From Pedococcus bigeumensis (GTDB lineage: Bacteria > Actinomycetota > Actinomycetes > Actinomycetales > Dermatophilaceae), in NCBI RefSeq assembly GCF_006438965.1, contig NZ_RCZM01000001.1, forward strand, positions 1,097 through 65,096: a stretch of 64,000 nt of DNA. Reading direction: 5' to 3'. Shown one piece after another: positions 24,512 through 34,008 of the stretch. The translations under genes and the position numbers were made by a program. A model generated the notes under the pieces. It was not told where the DNA came from and searched no databases. It worked only from the letters and a program-made list of their open reading frames with translations. How positions within the stretch are numbered: position 1 is the first letter of the stretch; the number at the start of each line of letters is the position of its first letter.

Positions 24512-27500
24512 TCAGCAGACCCGCTGGCGCTTGCGGTCGGGGAGGTGGTCGCGCCACTCCGCCTCGGTCAGGTCCCGTCCCACGATGCGGCAGGCGACCT
24601 TGACCGCCTCGTCTCGCCTCGGATCCCACGCAGAGACGGCGCCCTGCGGTGAGGCGACCAGGATGGCGGCGTTGTCGCTGTCGAACCCGGCGGCGTAGGC
24701 ATCGGAACGGACCGTTCCGAGGAGCTCTGGGGGACGTGCCTGCCAGAGAGAGACCCCACCGCCACCCACCGTGACGAATCGTTCACCATCGACCGAGAAG
24801 GCGATGAGGTCGTAGCCTGAGGCCTGCGATCCGGAGAACGTTCGGGTTGTCGCCAGGGTGTGCGGATCGAGCACCGAGACCCTGAGGATGCCATCGCCCG
24901 CGAGGTCCTGTCCGGCGACGACCACGGTCTTCCCGTCGGGCGACCAGGCCATCGACCCCAGGCTGAACCCGACGTGGACGCTGCGTTGGACCGATCCACC
25001 GGGGATGTCGACCAAGTTCACCAGTCCGCCCACCCAGACGATCGCTCGGTTCCCATCCCGGTTGACCGTTGTGAACGCCACCGGGACCTTGGCCTTGACC
25101 AGGACCGGGGCTGCGGCGAGCTCCATCGACGCGAGCTCGACGGTGTGGACCCAGCCCAGGTGCGTCCCCAGCACCAGCCGGGTGCTGTCACCGCTGAACC
25201 CCACTCTGTCGAGAACGCCGTAGCGATCGGGCACTCGGTACCGCGCGTGCAGCCGTCCGGTGTCGCGGTCCCACAGGTCGACCCACTGGTCGCTCTGCAC
25301 GCTGGCCACCATCCGGCTGTCGGGTCGCCAGGCCATGTCGACGTAGTAACCCGGGGTGTGCCGTAACGGCGGCAGGGGCTTGCGCTGTCCTGTCCGGACG
25401 TCCAGGAGCTGAACCGCGTAGGACTCGTCACCGTCGGTGACCAGGTTCGCCACGGTCTGACCGTCGGGGGACACGCGTGCATCCGCGATTCCTGCAGAGT
25501 CGGGCGGCGGCTGGACGTCGATCGAGCGCAGGAATCGTCGGTCGCCGACGAGATCCCACGCCAGGAGGCGGTCGCCCGCTGTGCTGTAGGCCGTCCTTCC
25601 GTCGGGACTGAACCCCACATCGCCGCCACCTGCCCCGGCGAACCGGGCGTACTCCGTCGCCGGGTCCTTTAGGCGGCGCACGACCAGGGCGTCGTCGACG
25701 GTGTAGCCGAAGAGGTCGCCCCGAGGCGAGAACTCGATGGGACCGATGCCTCCGTCCTCGTCGATCACGGACGTCACCGTCAGGCGCTTGGGGTCGAGGA
25801 GTGCGACCTGCTGGCCCCTGTTCACCAGCAGGGTCGTGCCGTCTGGGCTGAGGGCGAAGGTTTCCTGCCCGGCGATGGCGGCCCTGCCCACCTCACGACC
25901 CGAGCCCACGTCCCAGGAGTGGACCAGGGCGTCCTGGGCATCGACGTAGACCCGCGTGCCGTCATCGCTGACGGCGACGTAGTCGCTGAGGTACGGGCCC
26001 GTGAAGGACGCCACCGGATGGGAGAGGTCGCGGGTGTTCCACACCCTGAAGGCGGTGTTCTCGTCCGCCTGGATCGGGTGGATGAAGCCAGCGACCAGCC
26101 AGCGGCCGTTGCCGCTGAAGGCAAATGTCTGGTGGACGACTCGCCCCTTGGGCACCCCGCCCGGCTGGGTGTCCGCCAGCGCGGCCGTCACCGGGTCGAG
26201 GATGCGCAGCGGCACGGGGTCGATTCGCCGCTCACCTGTTGCCATGTACGGGTTGACCGAAACGGCTAGCTGCGTCCCGTTGGGGTTGAAGCGAACTGAG
26301 CGAACGGGGATGTCGTGGTTCCGGGCGACCTCCGCGTGCGCCGTGGAGTCGAAAACGGTCACGCCGGTGAAGTTTCCGCCGACGGCGACTGCCTTGCCGT
26401 CTGCGCGGACGGAGAGCATGTTCGGCGAGGTGACCTTGGCCAGACCGACGAGCTGAGGTGCACGGTCGAGCACGGCGGTCAGGTTGCTCTGCGAGTCGAC
26501 GGAGTCGTCGAGATGGACGCCGGCCGCGGCGAGCAGAAGGGCAAGGTCCAGGTCGGGCGCGCGCAAGGCCTCCGCACCGAGACGTCGGGCATCGGCGACG
26601 ACCGACTGCCGCTCGGCTCGCGCAGCCTCATCGTCGGCCTGGTTCCGGGCGGTGAGCGCGAGAGCACCGGCAACGATGGATACGGCGAGCAGTGCGGCGA
26701 CCCCGGCGAGTCCGAGGCGCAGCCGCTGGTTGAGCCGCCGCTCGCGACGCACCTGGGTCTCCGTGGCCCGTTGTTCCTTGTCGGCCAGCTCAGCCGAGGC
26801 GTCGAGGAAGGCCCGCTCTGGCGGTGTCAGCTCCGGGTCGTGGCCCCGTCGCCACTCCGCTGCTCGCGCCTGCCGGACGCCGCGATAGAGCTCGCTGTCG
26901 GGTCGGTCCAGCTGGTCCCAGCTCTCGGCGGCGACGGTGAGGTGCCGCATGATCCGAAGCCCGTCGACGTCGTCGTCCAGCCACGACCGCAGCCGTGGCC
27001 AGGCAACGGCCAGGGACTCGTGGGCGATCTCGACGGTGTCACCGTCGCTGCTCAGCAACCGAGCCCCGACCAGGGCCTCGACCACCGCGGTGTGCTCGGC
27101 GTCTGACGTCACGGTGCGCCGTGACACCCTCGTGCGGACCGGCCCGCCGGCGTCGTCGGACGAGACGAGCCGCACCATGAGGTCCCGGAGCATGCCCTGC
27201 TGAGTTGCGGTCAGCTCGCGGTAGAGCCGCTCGGCGGACTGGGCGACGGCTGCACGCACCCCGCCGGTCGCGGCATACCCCGCCACGGTCAGGGTGTCCG
27301 CTTCCCTGCGCCTCCACGTCTGCCGCAGCACGTGGGACAGCAGCGGCAATGCGGACGCTGATCCCTCAGCCTCGCGCACGAGGAGGTCGACCAGTCCCGG
27401 CTCGAGGCGCAGCCCGGCCTGGGCGGCAGGGCCCTCGATGGCACTGCGCAGCTCGGCCGTACCCATGGCGCCGAGGAGGTAGAGGCCCTTCTCCACGAGG

Positions 27501-28693
27501 CGCGCGAACTCGGGGTGGGCTGCGAGCTCGCCGAGGCGGTCCGCGCGGAGGGAGATGACGAGCGGTCCCCGCTGCGCGAAGTCGACCAGACCGGTGAAGA
27601 ACGCCTCACGTTCCGGGGAGGTCTCGGCAAGGGCCAGCGCCTCCTCACACTGGTCGACGACGAACACTGCCCCGGGGCTCTTCGGCGCCAGGGCGAGGAC
27701 GTCCTCCGGGTGGGAGCCGGGCGTGACGACCTGGACGGAGCGTCCGTCGCGCACCAGGGCCGCGGCCACCCCCGCGCGGATCAGGGAGGACTTCCCGCTG
27801 CCCGACGGCCCGACGACCGCGAGGACGCCGGCCTGGTCGAGCCGCGTCAGGCAGGCGGTGGCGTCGGCCTCGCGGCCGAAGTATGCCGCGGCGTCGCCGA
27901 TGTCGTAGGCGACCAGGCCCAGGTAGGGACAGTCGGCCGTGGCCGCCGGCAGCGCCACCCCGGCGACGAGGGTGGGGTCCTGCCGAAGGATCGCCTCCTC
28001 GAGCTCGGCCAGTTGGTGTCCTGGGTCGAGCCCGAACTCGTTGACGAGGGTGGTGCGGGCGCGCTGGAGCGTGCCGAGGGCCTCCGCCTGGCGACCGGCT
28101 TGGTACTGCGCCAGCGCCAGCAGGCCCCAGCGCCGCTCACGGGTGGGCTGCTGGGCGACCATGCGGTGCAGCTCACCCAGGACGTCGCCGTGGCGGCCCG
28201 CGTGGATGGCGGACTCGGCATACAGGTCCTCTGCGTCGCGGCGCCGCTCACCCAGCCGCTCGGCCTCGATCCGACCGGACTCCCACTCGGTCAGCCTCTC
28301 CAGGGGGTCACCGCGCCACAGGCCGAGGGCCTGCCCGCTGGCGTAGCGGGCCCGCTCGGGCTCACCCGTCGCCAGCAGCTCACTGGCGCGCAGCATGAGG
28401 TCCTCGAAGCACAGGTGGTCGATGTCGTCCCGGTGCATGGCCAGTCGATATCCCGTGCCCGACGTCACGATCGCCGTGGTACCGAGCGCCTTCCGCAGAC
28501 GGGACACGCAGCCCTGGACGACCTTGGGCCAGGAGGCCGGGAGGTCCTCTCCCCAGAGTGCCTCCCCGAGCGCTTCGGCCCGCACCGTCTCGCCAGGGCG
28601 GGCGGCGAGGGCCTCGAGGACCACCTGGTCCCGGGGTGCCAGCAGGATCCGCCCCTCGTCGACTTCCAGGGGGCCGAGCACGGCGATGCGCAC
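24512..28693 (-). CDS. transmembrane BTAD–STAND NTPase–WD40 regulator (paralogue C)
   Basis: A 1393-residue paralogue of B with the same order: winged helix (VRIAVLGPLEVDEG at the start, VVQGCVSRLRKALG), BTAD (LGLWRGDPLERL, RRWGLLALAQYQAGRQAEAL), STAND module (CPYLGLVAYDIGDAAAYFGRE; VVGPSGSGKSS with Lys 301; VFVVDQCEEAL; ISLRADRLGEL), a membrane helix near 657-680, and a WD40 domain that is more diverged than in A and B. It ends ACRIVGRDLTEAEWRDHLPD and a terminal Cys. GTG 28693 is fixed by the conserved promoter spacing and family start. The gene is divergent from two small exported proteins, the best candidate partners or targets. Long in-frame sequence upstream of 28693 is not part of the gene. 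Confidence 0.85.
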   Translation of the reverse strand: MRIAVLGPLEVDEGRILLAPRDQVVLEALAARPGETVRAEALGEALWGEDLPASWPKVVQGCVSRLRKALGTTAIVTSGTGYRLAMHRDDIDHLCFEDLMLRASELLATGEPERARYASGQALGLWRGDPLERLTEWESGRIEAERLGERRRDAEDLYAESAIHAGRHGDVLGELHRMVAQQPTRERRWGLLALAQYQAGRQAEALGTLQRARTTLVNEFGLDPGHQLAELEEAILRQDPTLVAGVALPAATADCPYLGLVAYDIGDAAAYFGREADATACLTRLDQAGVLAVVGPSGSGKSSLIRAGVAAALVRDGRSVQVVTPGSHPEDVLALAPKSPGAVFVVDQCEEALALAETSPEREAFFTGLVDFAQRGPLVISLRADRLGELAAHPEFARLVEKGLYLLGAMGTAELRSAIEGPAAQAGLRLEPGLVDLLVREAEGSASALPLLSHVLRQTWRRREADTLTVAGYAATGGVRAAVAQSAERLYRELTATQQGMLRDLMVRLVSSDDAGGPVRTRVSRRTVTSDAEHTAVVEALVGARLLSSDGDTVEIAHESLAVAWPRLRSWLDDDVDGLRIMRHLTVAAESWDQLDRPDSELYRGVRQARAAEWRRGHDPELTPPERAFLDASAELADKEQRATETQVRRERRLNQRLRLGLAGVAALLAVSIVAGALALTARNQADDEAARAERQSVVADARRLGAEALRAPDLDLALLLAAAGVHLDDSVDSQSNLTAVLDRAPQLVGLAKVTSPNMLSVRADGKAVAVGGNFTGVTVFDSTAHAEVARNHDIPVRSVRFNPNGTQLAVSVNPYMATGERRIDPVPLRILDPVTAALADTQPGGVPKGRVVHQTFAFSGNGRWLVAGFIHPIQADENTAFRVWNTRDLSHPVASFTGPYLSDYVAVSDDGTRVYVDAQDALVHSWDVGSGREVGRAAIAGQETFALSPDGTTLLVNRGQQVALLDPKRLTVTSVIDEDGGIGPIEFSPRGDLFGYTVDDALVVRRLKDPATEYARFAGAGGGDVGFSPDGRTAYSTAGDRLLAWDLVGDRRFLRSIDVQPPPDSAGIADARVSPDGQTVANLVTDGDESYAVQLLDVRTGQRKPLPPLRHTPGYYVDMAWRPDSRMVASVQSDQWVDLWDRDTGRLHARYRVPDRYGVLDRVGFSGDSTRLVLGTHLGWVHTVELASMELAAAPVLVKAKVPVAFTTVNRDGNRAIVWVGGLVNLVDIPGGSVQRSVHVGFSLGSMAWSPDGKTVVVAGQDLAGDGILRVSVLDPHTLATTRTFSGSQASGYDLIAFSVDGERFVTVGGGGVSLWQARPPELLGTVRSDAYAAGFDSDNAAILVASPQGAVSAWDPRRDEAVKVACRIVGRDLTEAEWRDHLPDRKRQRVC

Positions 28694-28699
28694 ACCTCG

Positions 28700-28752
28700 A
28701 ATGTGACCCCCTGCCACCACTGCGTCAATGGCCTTGATACCCAGCTGATACC
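28700..28752 (-). promoter_or_regulatory. promoter and SARP-like operator of regulator C
   Basis: On the minus strand: two perfect GGTATCA repeats (28746-28752 and 28735-28741, 11 bp apart), 6 nt, TTGACG (28723-28728), 17 nt, CACATT (28700-28705), 6 nt, GTG. This is the cleanest of the three sites and also lies 92 bases before the divergent small-protein gene, so it may control both directions. Confidence 0.7.
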
Positions 28753-28843
28753 GGGCCGATGCCGCCCCGGTACCGGTCGGTGCGACAACGGTGGTGGACA
28801 TCCCGTCCGGCAGGAAGCAGAGCTCAAGAAAAGGACCAGGACC

Positions 28844-29161
28844 ATGTCGAACACCACCAGCATCCGCCGGGCAGCCTCCATCCTCGGAGCCACCGGCCTC
28901 ATCGCCCTCTCGATGGCCGGAACGGCCAGCGCCCGCGAGGTCCCCGGCAACGGCGGCGCAGAGGAGCTCCGCTGCTCCACGAACTGCTACCAGGGCCCAG
29001 ACGCCCAGCCGACGAACCTGACCACGATCCTGCGCGTCGACGACAACGCCATCGAGGTGCTGCAGCTGGGCGCCGGGCTCTTCGCCGGCATCGCTCTGGC
29101 CGGGGCCGGTGCGGCCCTGGCCTCTCGCCGCACCCACGCCCACATGGCTCACCCCGCCTGA
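28844..29161 (+). CDS. small exported single-pass membrane protein (copy 1)
   Basis: A 105-residue protein with a signal peptide (RRAASILGATGLIALSMAG, cleavage near TASA-RE), a short outer segment containing two Cys (RCSTNC), the motif DDNAIEVLQLGAGLFAGIAL leading into a membrane helix, and a short basic tail SRRTHAHMAHPA. The C-terminal 45 residues are nearly identical to the next gene's, marking a duplicated family. The topology should be outside-to-inside. ATG 28844 follows AAAGGACCAGGA. It is divergent from regulator C across 150 bases holding the shared repeat site. Function is unknown; a ligand or client of the regulator's outer WD40 domain is a hypothesis only. Confidence 0.75.
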   Translation: MSNTTSIRRAASILGATGLIALSMAGTASAREVPGNGGAEELRCSTNCYQGPDAQPTNLTTILRVDDNAIEVLQLGAGLFAGIALAGAGAALASRRTHAHMAHPA

Positions 29162-29228
29162 GCGGGACCTCACTCCACCACCCGCGCCCGCTGCCGTCGC
29201 ACGGCAGGGCCACCTGAAAGGCAAGGAC

Positions 29229-29588
29229 ATGAACCACCAGCTCATCACCACCCGCGCATCACTCTCCATCGCCGGCGCTGTCCTGCTCGGCGTCACCATC
29301 GCGGGATCGTCGTCCGCCCGTCAGGACTCGGGCACCATGGACGTCGGCACGTCTGCCTCGGGGAGGGGCCTCTCCCAAGATGCCCTCGAGAACCACTGGC
29401 TGTCTCCGTTGCCCCAACCGGCGCCCCCTGAGGCCCCTGCGCCCCGGGTGGTCATCCGGTTCATCGACGACAACAGCCTGGAGTTCCTGCAGCTCGGCGC
29501 CGGACTCTTCGCCGGCGTCGCCCTGGCCGGCGCAGGCGCGGTCATGGTCTCCCGGCGAGCGAACGGCCACCTTCCGCACCCCGCCTGA
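29229..29588 (+). CDS. small exported single-pass membrane protein (copy 2)
   Basis: A 119-residue paralogue of the previous gene. It has a signal peptide (LSIAGAVLLGVTIAGSSSA), a Pro-rich outer stretch (LPQPAPPEAPAPRV), then FIDDNSLEFLQLGAGLFAG, a hydrophobic helix and tail SRRANGHLPHPA. The outer part differs from copy 1 and lacks its Cys pair, while the DDN–LQLGAGLFAG membrane part and HPA end are conserved. ATG 29229 follows GAAAGGCAAGG. The two genes are 67 bases apart, same direction, probably one transcript ending at the hairpin at 29607-29638. I do not recognise a named family. Confidence 0.75.
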   Translation: MNHQLITTRASLSIAGAVLLGVTIAGSSSARQDSGTMDVGTSASGRGLSQDALENHWLSPLPQPAPPEAPAPRVVIRFIDDNSLEFLQLGAGLFAGVALAGAGAVMVSRRANGHLPHPA

Positions 29589-29606
29589 CGGGGCACGACC
29601 TGGGGG

Positions 29607-29638
29607 AGTGGCCCGGCGCTGACAGGTGCCGGGCCACT
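29607..29638 (+). terminator. terminator hairpin after the small exported proteins
   Basis: Perfect 11-bp arms AGTGGCCCGGC (29607-29617) and GCCGGGCCACT (29628-29638) with a 10-nt loop. There is no T tract. Confidence 0.65.
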
Positions 29639-29666
29639 GCCTTGCCCCCGTGTGGGTGGAAGGCGT

Positions 29667-29696
29667 TTGCTTGGAGAACCAAGCAACCCTTAGTAT
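29667..29696 (+). promoter_or_regulatory. psuK promoter with overlapping palindrome; leaderless start
   Basis: TTGCTT (29667-29672), 18 nt, TAGTAT (29691-29696), then 7 nt to the ATG, so transcription likely starts at or next to the start codon. The palindrome GCTTGG-AGAA-CCAAGC (29669-29684) overlaps the -35 and spacer and is a candidate operator, perhaps for the gene's own N-terminal HTH. Confidence 0.6.
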
Positions 29697-29703
29697 TTCA
29701 AGT

Positions 29704-30909
29704 ATGAGCCTCACCGAACGTGAGCGGGACATCGTCGACCTGCTTCGAGCCCAGCCCCTCCTGGATGCCGCAGGGATCGCGGAACGCACGGGTTCCACCA
29801 AGGCGGCCGTCTCGGTGCACCTGTCCAACCTCACCAAGAAGGGGGCCATCCTCGGGCGCGGCTACGTCGTCCGACCAGAGGCCCACTCGGTGGTCGTGGT
29901 GGGCGGGGCCAACATGGACATCAAGGCGCACTCCAACCACGCCATCGAGCTGCGGACGTCCAACCCCGGGTCGGCCGTCAGCACCCCCGGAGGCGTCGGT
30001 CGCAACATCGCGGAGAACCTCGCCCGGCTTGGCAGTCCCACCCACCTCGTGGCCCCGGTCGGCCGCGACACGTTCGGCGACGAGATCGTCGCGGCCACCC
30101 GCGCAGCCGGTGTGGTGGTCGACCACATGATTCCCTCGGACGACCCCACCGGCACCTATCTCGCGGTGCTCGACGCGAGCGGCGAGCTCGTGGTCGCGGT
30201 GTCTAACATGCGGGCCACCGACCGGTTGACGGTCCGCCAGCTGATGCGCTCGCGCGACCTGCTGAGCCACGCCAACCTGCTGGTCCTCGACGGCAACATC
30301 CCCCAGGCGCCGGCCGCCTGGCTGCTCGACTTCGCCGCGGCAGTCAACGTCCCCGTCGTCATGGACCCGGTGAGCGTGGCCAAGGCTCGCCCCTTGGCCA
30401 CCATGCTCTCCCCGCAGCGCCCCCTCCTGGCCCTCACTCCCAACCTCGACGAGCTGTCCTCGATCCTGGGCGAGACCGTGCCCCAGAACCGTGCGGACAT
30501 CGCCCGTGCGGCCCGACGACTGCACGACGTCGGGGTGACCAACGTCTGGGTGCGCAGGGGAGTCCGCGGCAGCCTGCTGAGCAGCCTCGGTGACGACGGC
30601 CGCGCGACTGTCGTCACGCTGCCCGCGCCGTCAGTCAAGCCTGTCGACGTCACCGGTGCGGGTGACTCGATGACCGCCGCGTTCGTGCACGCCCTGATGC
30701 GCGGCGACGCCCCCGTCGACGCGGCTCGTTTCGGCCAGATGGCCGCGGCGCTCACCGTGGCCAGCCCCGAGACCGTCCGCCCCGACCTCACCCCCCGCCT
30801 CATCGACGCAGAGCTCCGACGATCTCTGCGCGGCGAAACCACCCAGCGCGGCGAAACCACCCAGCGCGCCAGGACCAGCCCCAGGCGCACGTCCAAGGAG
30901 AAGAAATGA
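29704..30909 (+). CDS. psuK: pseudouridine kinase with N-terminal winged helix
   Basis: A 401-residue PfkB-family sugar kinase. Residues 1-55 are a helix-turn-helix (LTERERDIVDLLRAQPLLDAAGIAERTGSTKAAVSVHLSNL is spread over this part; the recognition helix is near KAAVSVHLSNLTKKG). The kinase follows with VVVGGANMDIK, STPGGVGRNIAENLARLG (substrate-binding Gly pair), and the PfkB signature DVTGAGDSMTAAF (residues 315-327, catalytic Asp 321). PsuK phosphorylates pseudouridine to its 5'-phosphate, which the next gene cleaves. The two overlap by ATGA. The HTH-kinase arrangement is known for bacterial pseudouridine kinases and suggests possible self-regulation. The tail carries an 18-bp tandem duplication. 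Confidence 0.88.
   Translation: MSLTERERDIVDLLRAQPLLDAAGIAERTGSTKAAVSVHLSNLTKKGAILGRGYVVRPEAHSVVVVGGANMDIKAHSNHAIELRTSNPGSAVSTPGGVGRNIAENLARLGSPTHLVAPVGRDTFGDEIVAATRAAGVVVDHMIPSDDPTGTYLAVLDASGELVVAVSNMRATDRLTVRQLMRSRDLLSHANLLVLDGNIPQAPAAWLLDFAAAVNVPVVMDPVSVAKARPLATMLSPQRPLLALTPNLDELSSILGETVPQNRADIARAARRLHDVGVTNVWVRRGVRGSLLSSLGDDGRATVVTLPAPSVKPVDVTGAGDSMTAAFVHALMRGDAPVDAARFGQMAAALTVASPETVRPDLTPRLIDAELRRSLRGETTQRGETTQRARTSPRRTSKEKK
30831..30866 (+). repeat. 18-bp tandem duplication inside psuK
   Basis: CGGCGAAACCACCCAGCG occurs twice back to back (30831-30848, 30849-30866). It encodes a repeated RGETTQ in the disordered C-terminal tail. In frame and harmless-looking, it is probably a recent slippage product. 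Confidence 0.9.
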
Positions 30910-31829
30910 CCACCCCGCACCCCTCGCTCCAGCTCACCACCGAGGTGGCCGAGGCGCTCGCCGACGGCCGGCCGGTCGTCGCGCTCGAGAGCACGATCAT
31001 CAGCCACGGGATGCCCTACCCCCGCAACGTCGAGATGGCCCTCGAGGTCGAGCAGATCATCCGTGACGGCGGTGCAGTGCCCGCCACCATCGCCGTCCTC
31101 GACGGCATCCCGCGCATCGGGCTGACCCGCGACGAGCTCGAGACGCTCGCGACCCACCCCGACGTCGCCAAGGTCAGTCTGCGCGACCTGCCCTACGTCA
31201 TCGCCCGCAAGGAGCACGGCGCCACCACGGTGGCCAGCACCATGCGGTTGGCAGCCCTGGCCGGTATCCGTGTCTTCGTGACCGGCGGTCTGGGTGGCGT
31301 GCACCGCGGTGCCGAGACGAGCTTCGACATCTCCGCCGACCTCACTGAGCTCGGCCAGACCGATGTCGCCGTGGTCAGCGCCGGTGTGAAGTCGATCCTC
31401 GACATCGGCCTCACCCTCGAGTCCCTCGAGACGCTCGGTGTGCCCGTCGTCGTCGTCGGCTCGGACGAGTTCCCGTCCTTCTACTCGCGGGAGAGTGGCC
31501 ATACCGCCCCGATGCGCGTCGACTCGGCGCAGGACCTCGCGGCGATGATGCAGGCCAAGTGGTCGCTCGGCCTCGCCGGTGGCATCGCCGTCACCAACCC
31601 GGTGCCGGTCGAGGACGAGATCCCGGCCGAGGAGATCAGCGGCCTCATCGACCAGGCCGTCGCCGAGTGTGCCGAGCGTGGCATCCACGGCAAGGACATC
31701 ACGCCGTTCCTCCTGGGCCGTATCGTCGAGCTCTCGGGTGGTGCCAGCCTCGAGACCAACATCGCGCTGGTCCGCCACAACGCGCGCCTCGGCGCGGCAC
31801 TAGCGGTCGCCTACCAGGCCCTCGTCTGA
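30906..31829 (+). CDS. psuG: pseudouridine-5'-phosphate glycosidase
   Basis: A 307-residue enzyme that splits pseudouridine 5'-phosphate to uracil and ribose 5-phosphate. Family motifs are VVALESTIISHGMPYPRN, ATIAVLDGIPRIGL, RDLPYVIARKEHGATTVA, FVTGGLGGVHRGAETSFDIS, VSAGVKSILDIGLTLE and GGIAVTNPVP. Length is normal. The ATG (30906) overlaps the psuK TGA by four bases, so PsuK and PsuG form one translationally coupled catabolic unit for modified-RNA breakdown. A strong hairpin follows at 31836-31868. Confidence 0.95.
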   Translation: MTTPHPSLQLTTEVAEALADGRPVVALESTIISHGMPYPRNVEMALEVEQIIRDGGAVPATIAVLDGIPRIGLTRDELETLATHPDVAKVSLRDLPYVIARKEHGATTVASTMRLAALAGIRVFVTGGLGGVHRGAETSFDISADLTELGQTDVAVVSAGVKSILDIGLTLESLETLGVPVVVVGSDEFPSFYSRESGHTAPMRVDSAQDLAAMMQAKWSLGLAGGIAVTNPVPVEDEIPAEEISGLIDQAVAECAERGIHGKDITPFLLGRIVELSGGASLETNIALVRHNARLGAALAVAYQALV

Positions 31830-33245
<1,416 letters not shown>

Positions 33246-33279
33246 CGGCCACCGCGCAGGGAGACGACAGGGACTCACG

Positions 33280-34008
33280 ATGGCTGACTCGGGACACGGC
33301 ACAGGCGGGCAGGACAAGCCCGTCCATCGGGCTGCCCCGTCGCGCGCCGGCTCGCCCCGGGCCGCGTCGCCCCGGGCCTCGGCTGGAACCGGTCGTCCGG
33401 GTGCGCCACGGTCGTCCTCCGCGCGGCCCGGAGCAGGACCGGGCCGGTCGCGTGCCACTGCCTCCGGCGCGGCCCGCAAGGTGGCGGGCACGCCGGTGTC
33501 ACCCGAGCGCCGCAGCTCGCGGGGCGTCATGCGGGTCGTCGTGCTCGCCTCGATCTTCGTGCTCCTCGCGGTCACCCTCGTCCCCACGCTGCGGTCCTAC
33601 CTGCGACAGCAGGGGGAGATCGAGTCCCTGCGCGGCCAGGTGAGCGAGCAGCGCCAGGGCGTGAGCGACCTCCAGAAGGAGCAGGCCCGCTGGAATGACG
33701 ACGCCTACGTCGCGCAGCAGGCGCGGGAACGGCTGAAGTTCGTCAAGATCGGCGAGAAGTCCTACACCGTGATCGATGCCAAGCCCTCCGCCAAGGCCCT
33801 GCCGGGCGTCGCCAAGGCGTCGGCCGCGTCCAGCGACCACCCTTGGTACGGCCAGCTGTGGGAGTCGGTCCAGGTCGCTGATGCCGGCCCGGCTGCCACT
33901 GACCCCGCCAAGGCGGGGACCGGCACGACCGGCACGACCGGTACGACCGGTACGACCGGCACGACCGGCACCGCGAAGACCGGCAGCACGACCAGCTCGG
34001 CCAAGTGA
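33280..34008 (+). CDS. ftsB: FtsB/DivIC-type septum formation initiator
   Basis: A 242-residue divisome protein. A long disordered Arg/Ser/Pro-rich cytoplasmic N-terminus (residues 1-80) is followed by one membrane helix (near 86-105, VVVLASIFVLLAVTLVPTL), a coiled coil (LRQQGEIESLRGQVSEQRQGVSDLQKE is spread over the next 35 residues) and the conserved ARERLKFVKIGEKSYTV box. FtsB works with FtsL and FtsQ at the septum. The C-terminus is a Gly-Thr-Thr repeat. ATG 33280 follows CAGGGAC. Position between eno and DUF501 is the typical actinobacterial one. Its stop overlaps the next GTG start by four bases. Confidence 0.92.
   Translation: MADSGHGTGGQDKPVHRAAPSRAGSPRAASPRASAGTGRPGAPRSSSARPGAGPGRSRATASGAARKVAGTPVSPERRSSRGVMRVVVLASIFVLLAVTLVPTLRSYLRQQGEIESLRGQVSEQRQGVSDLQKEQARWNDDAYVAQQARERLKFVKIGEKSYTVIDAKPSAKALPGVAKASAASSDHPWYGQLWESVQVADAGPAATDPAKAGTGTTGTTGTTGTTGTTGTAKTGSTTSSAK
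33922..33966 (+). repeat. five copies of a 9-bp repeat in ftsB (Gly-Thr-Thr)
   Basis: GGCACGACC or GGTACGACC occurs five times head to tail from 33922. It encodes (GTT)5 in the exported tail and is a likely site of length variation by slippage. Confidence 0.9.

Noticed and set aside
33922-33966. CRISPR-like short repeats
   Set aside because: Units are contiguous 9-mers inside a coding frame with no spacers.
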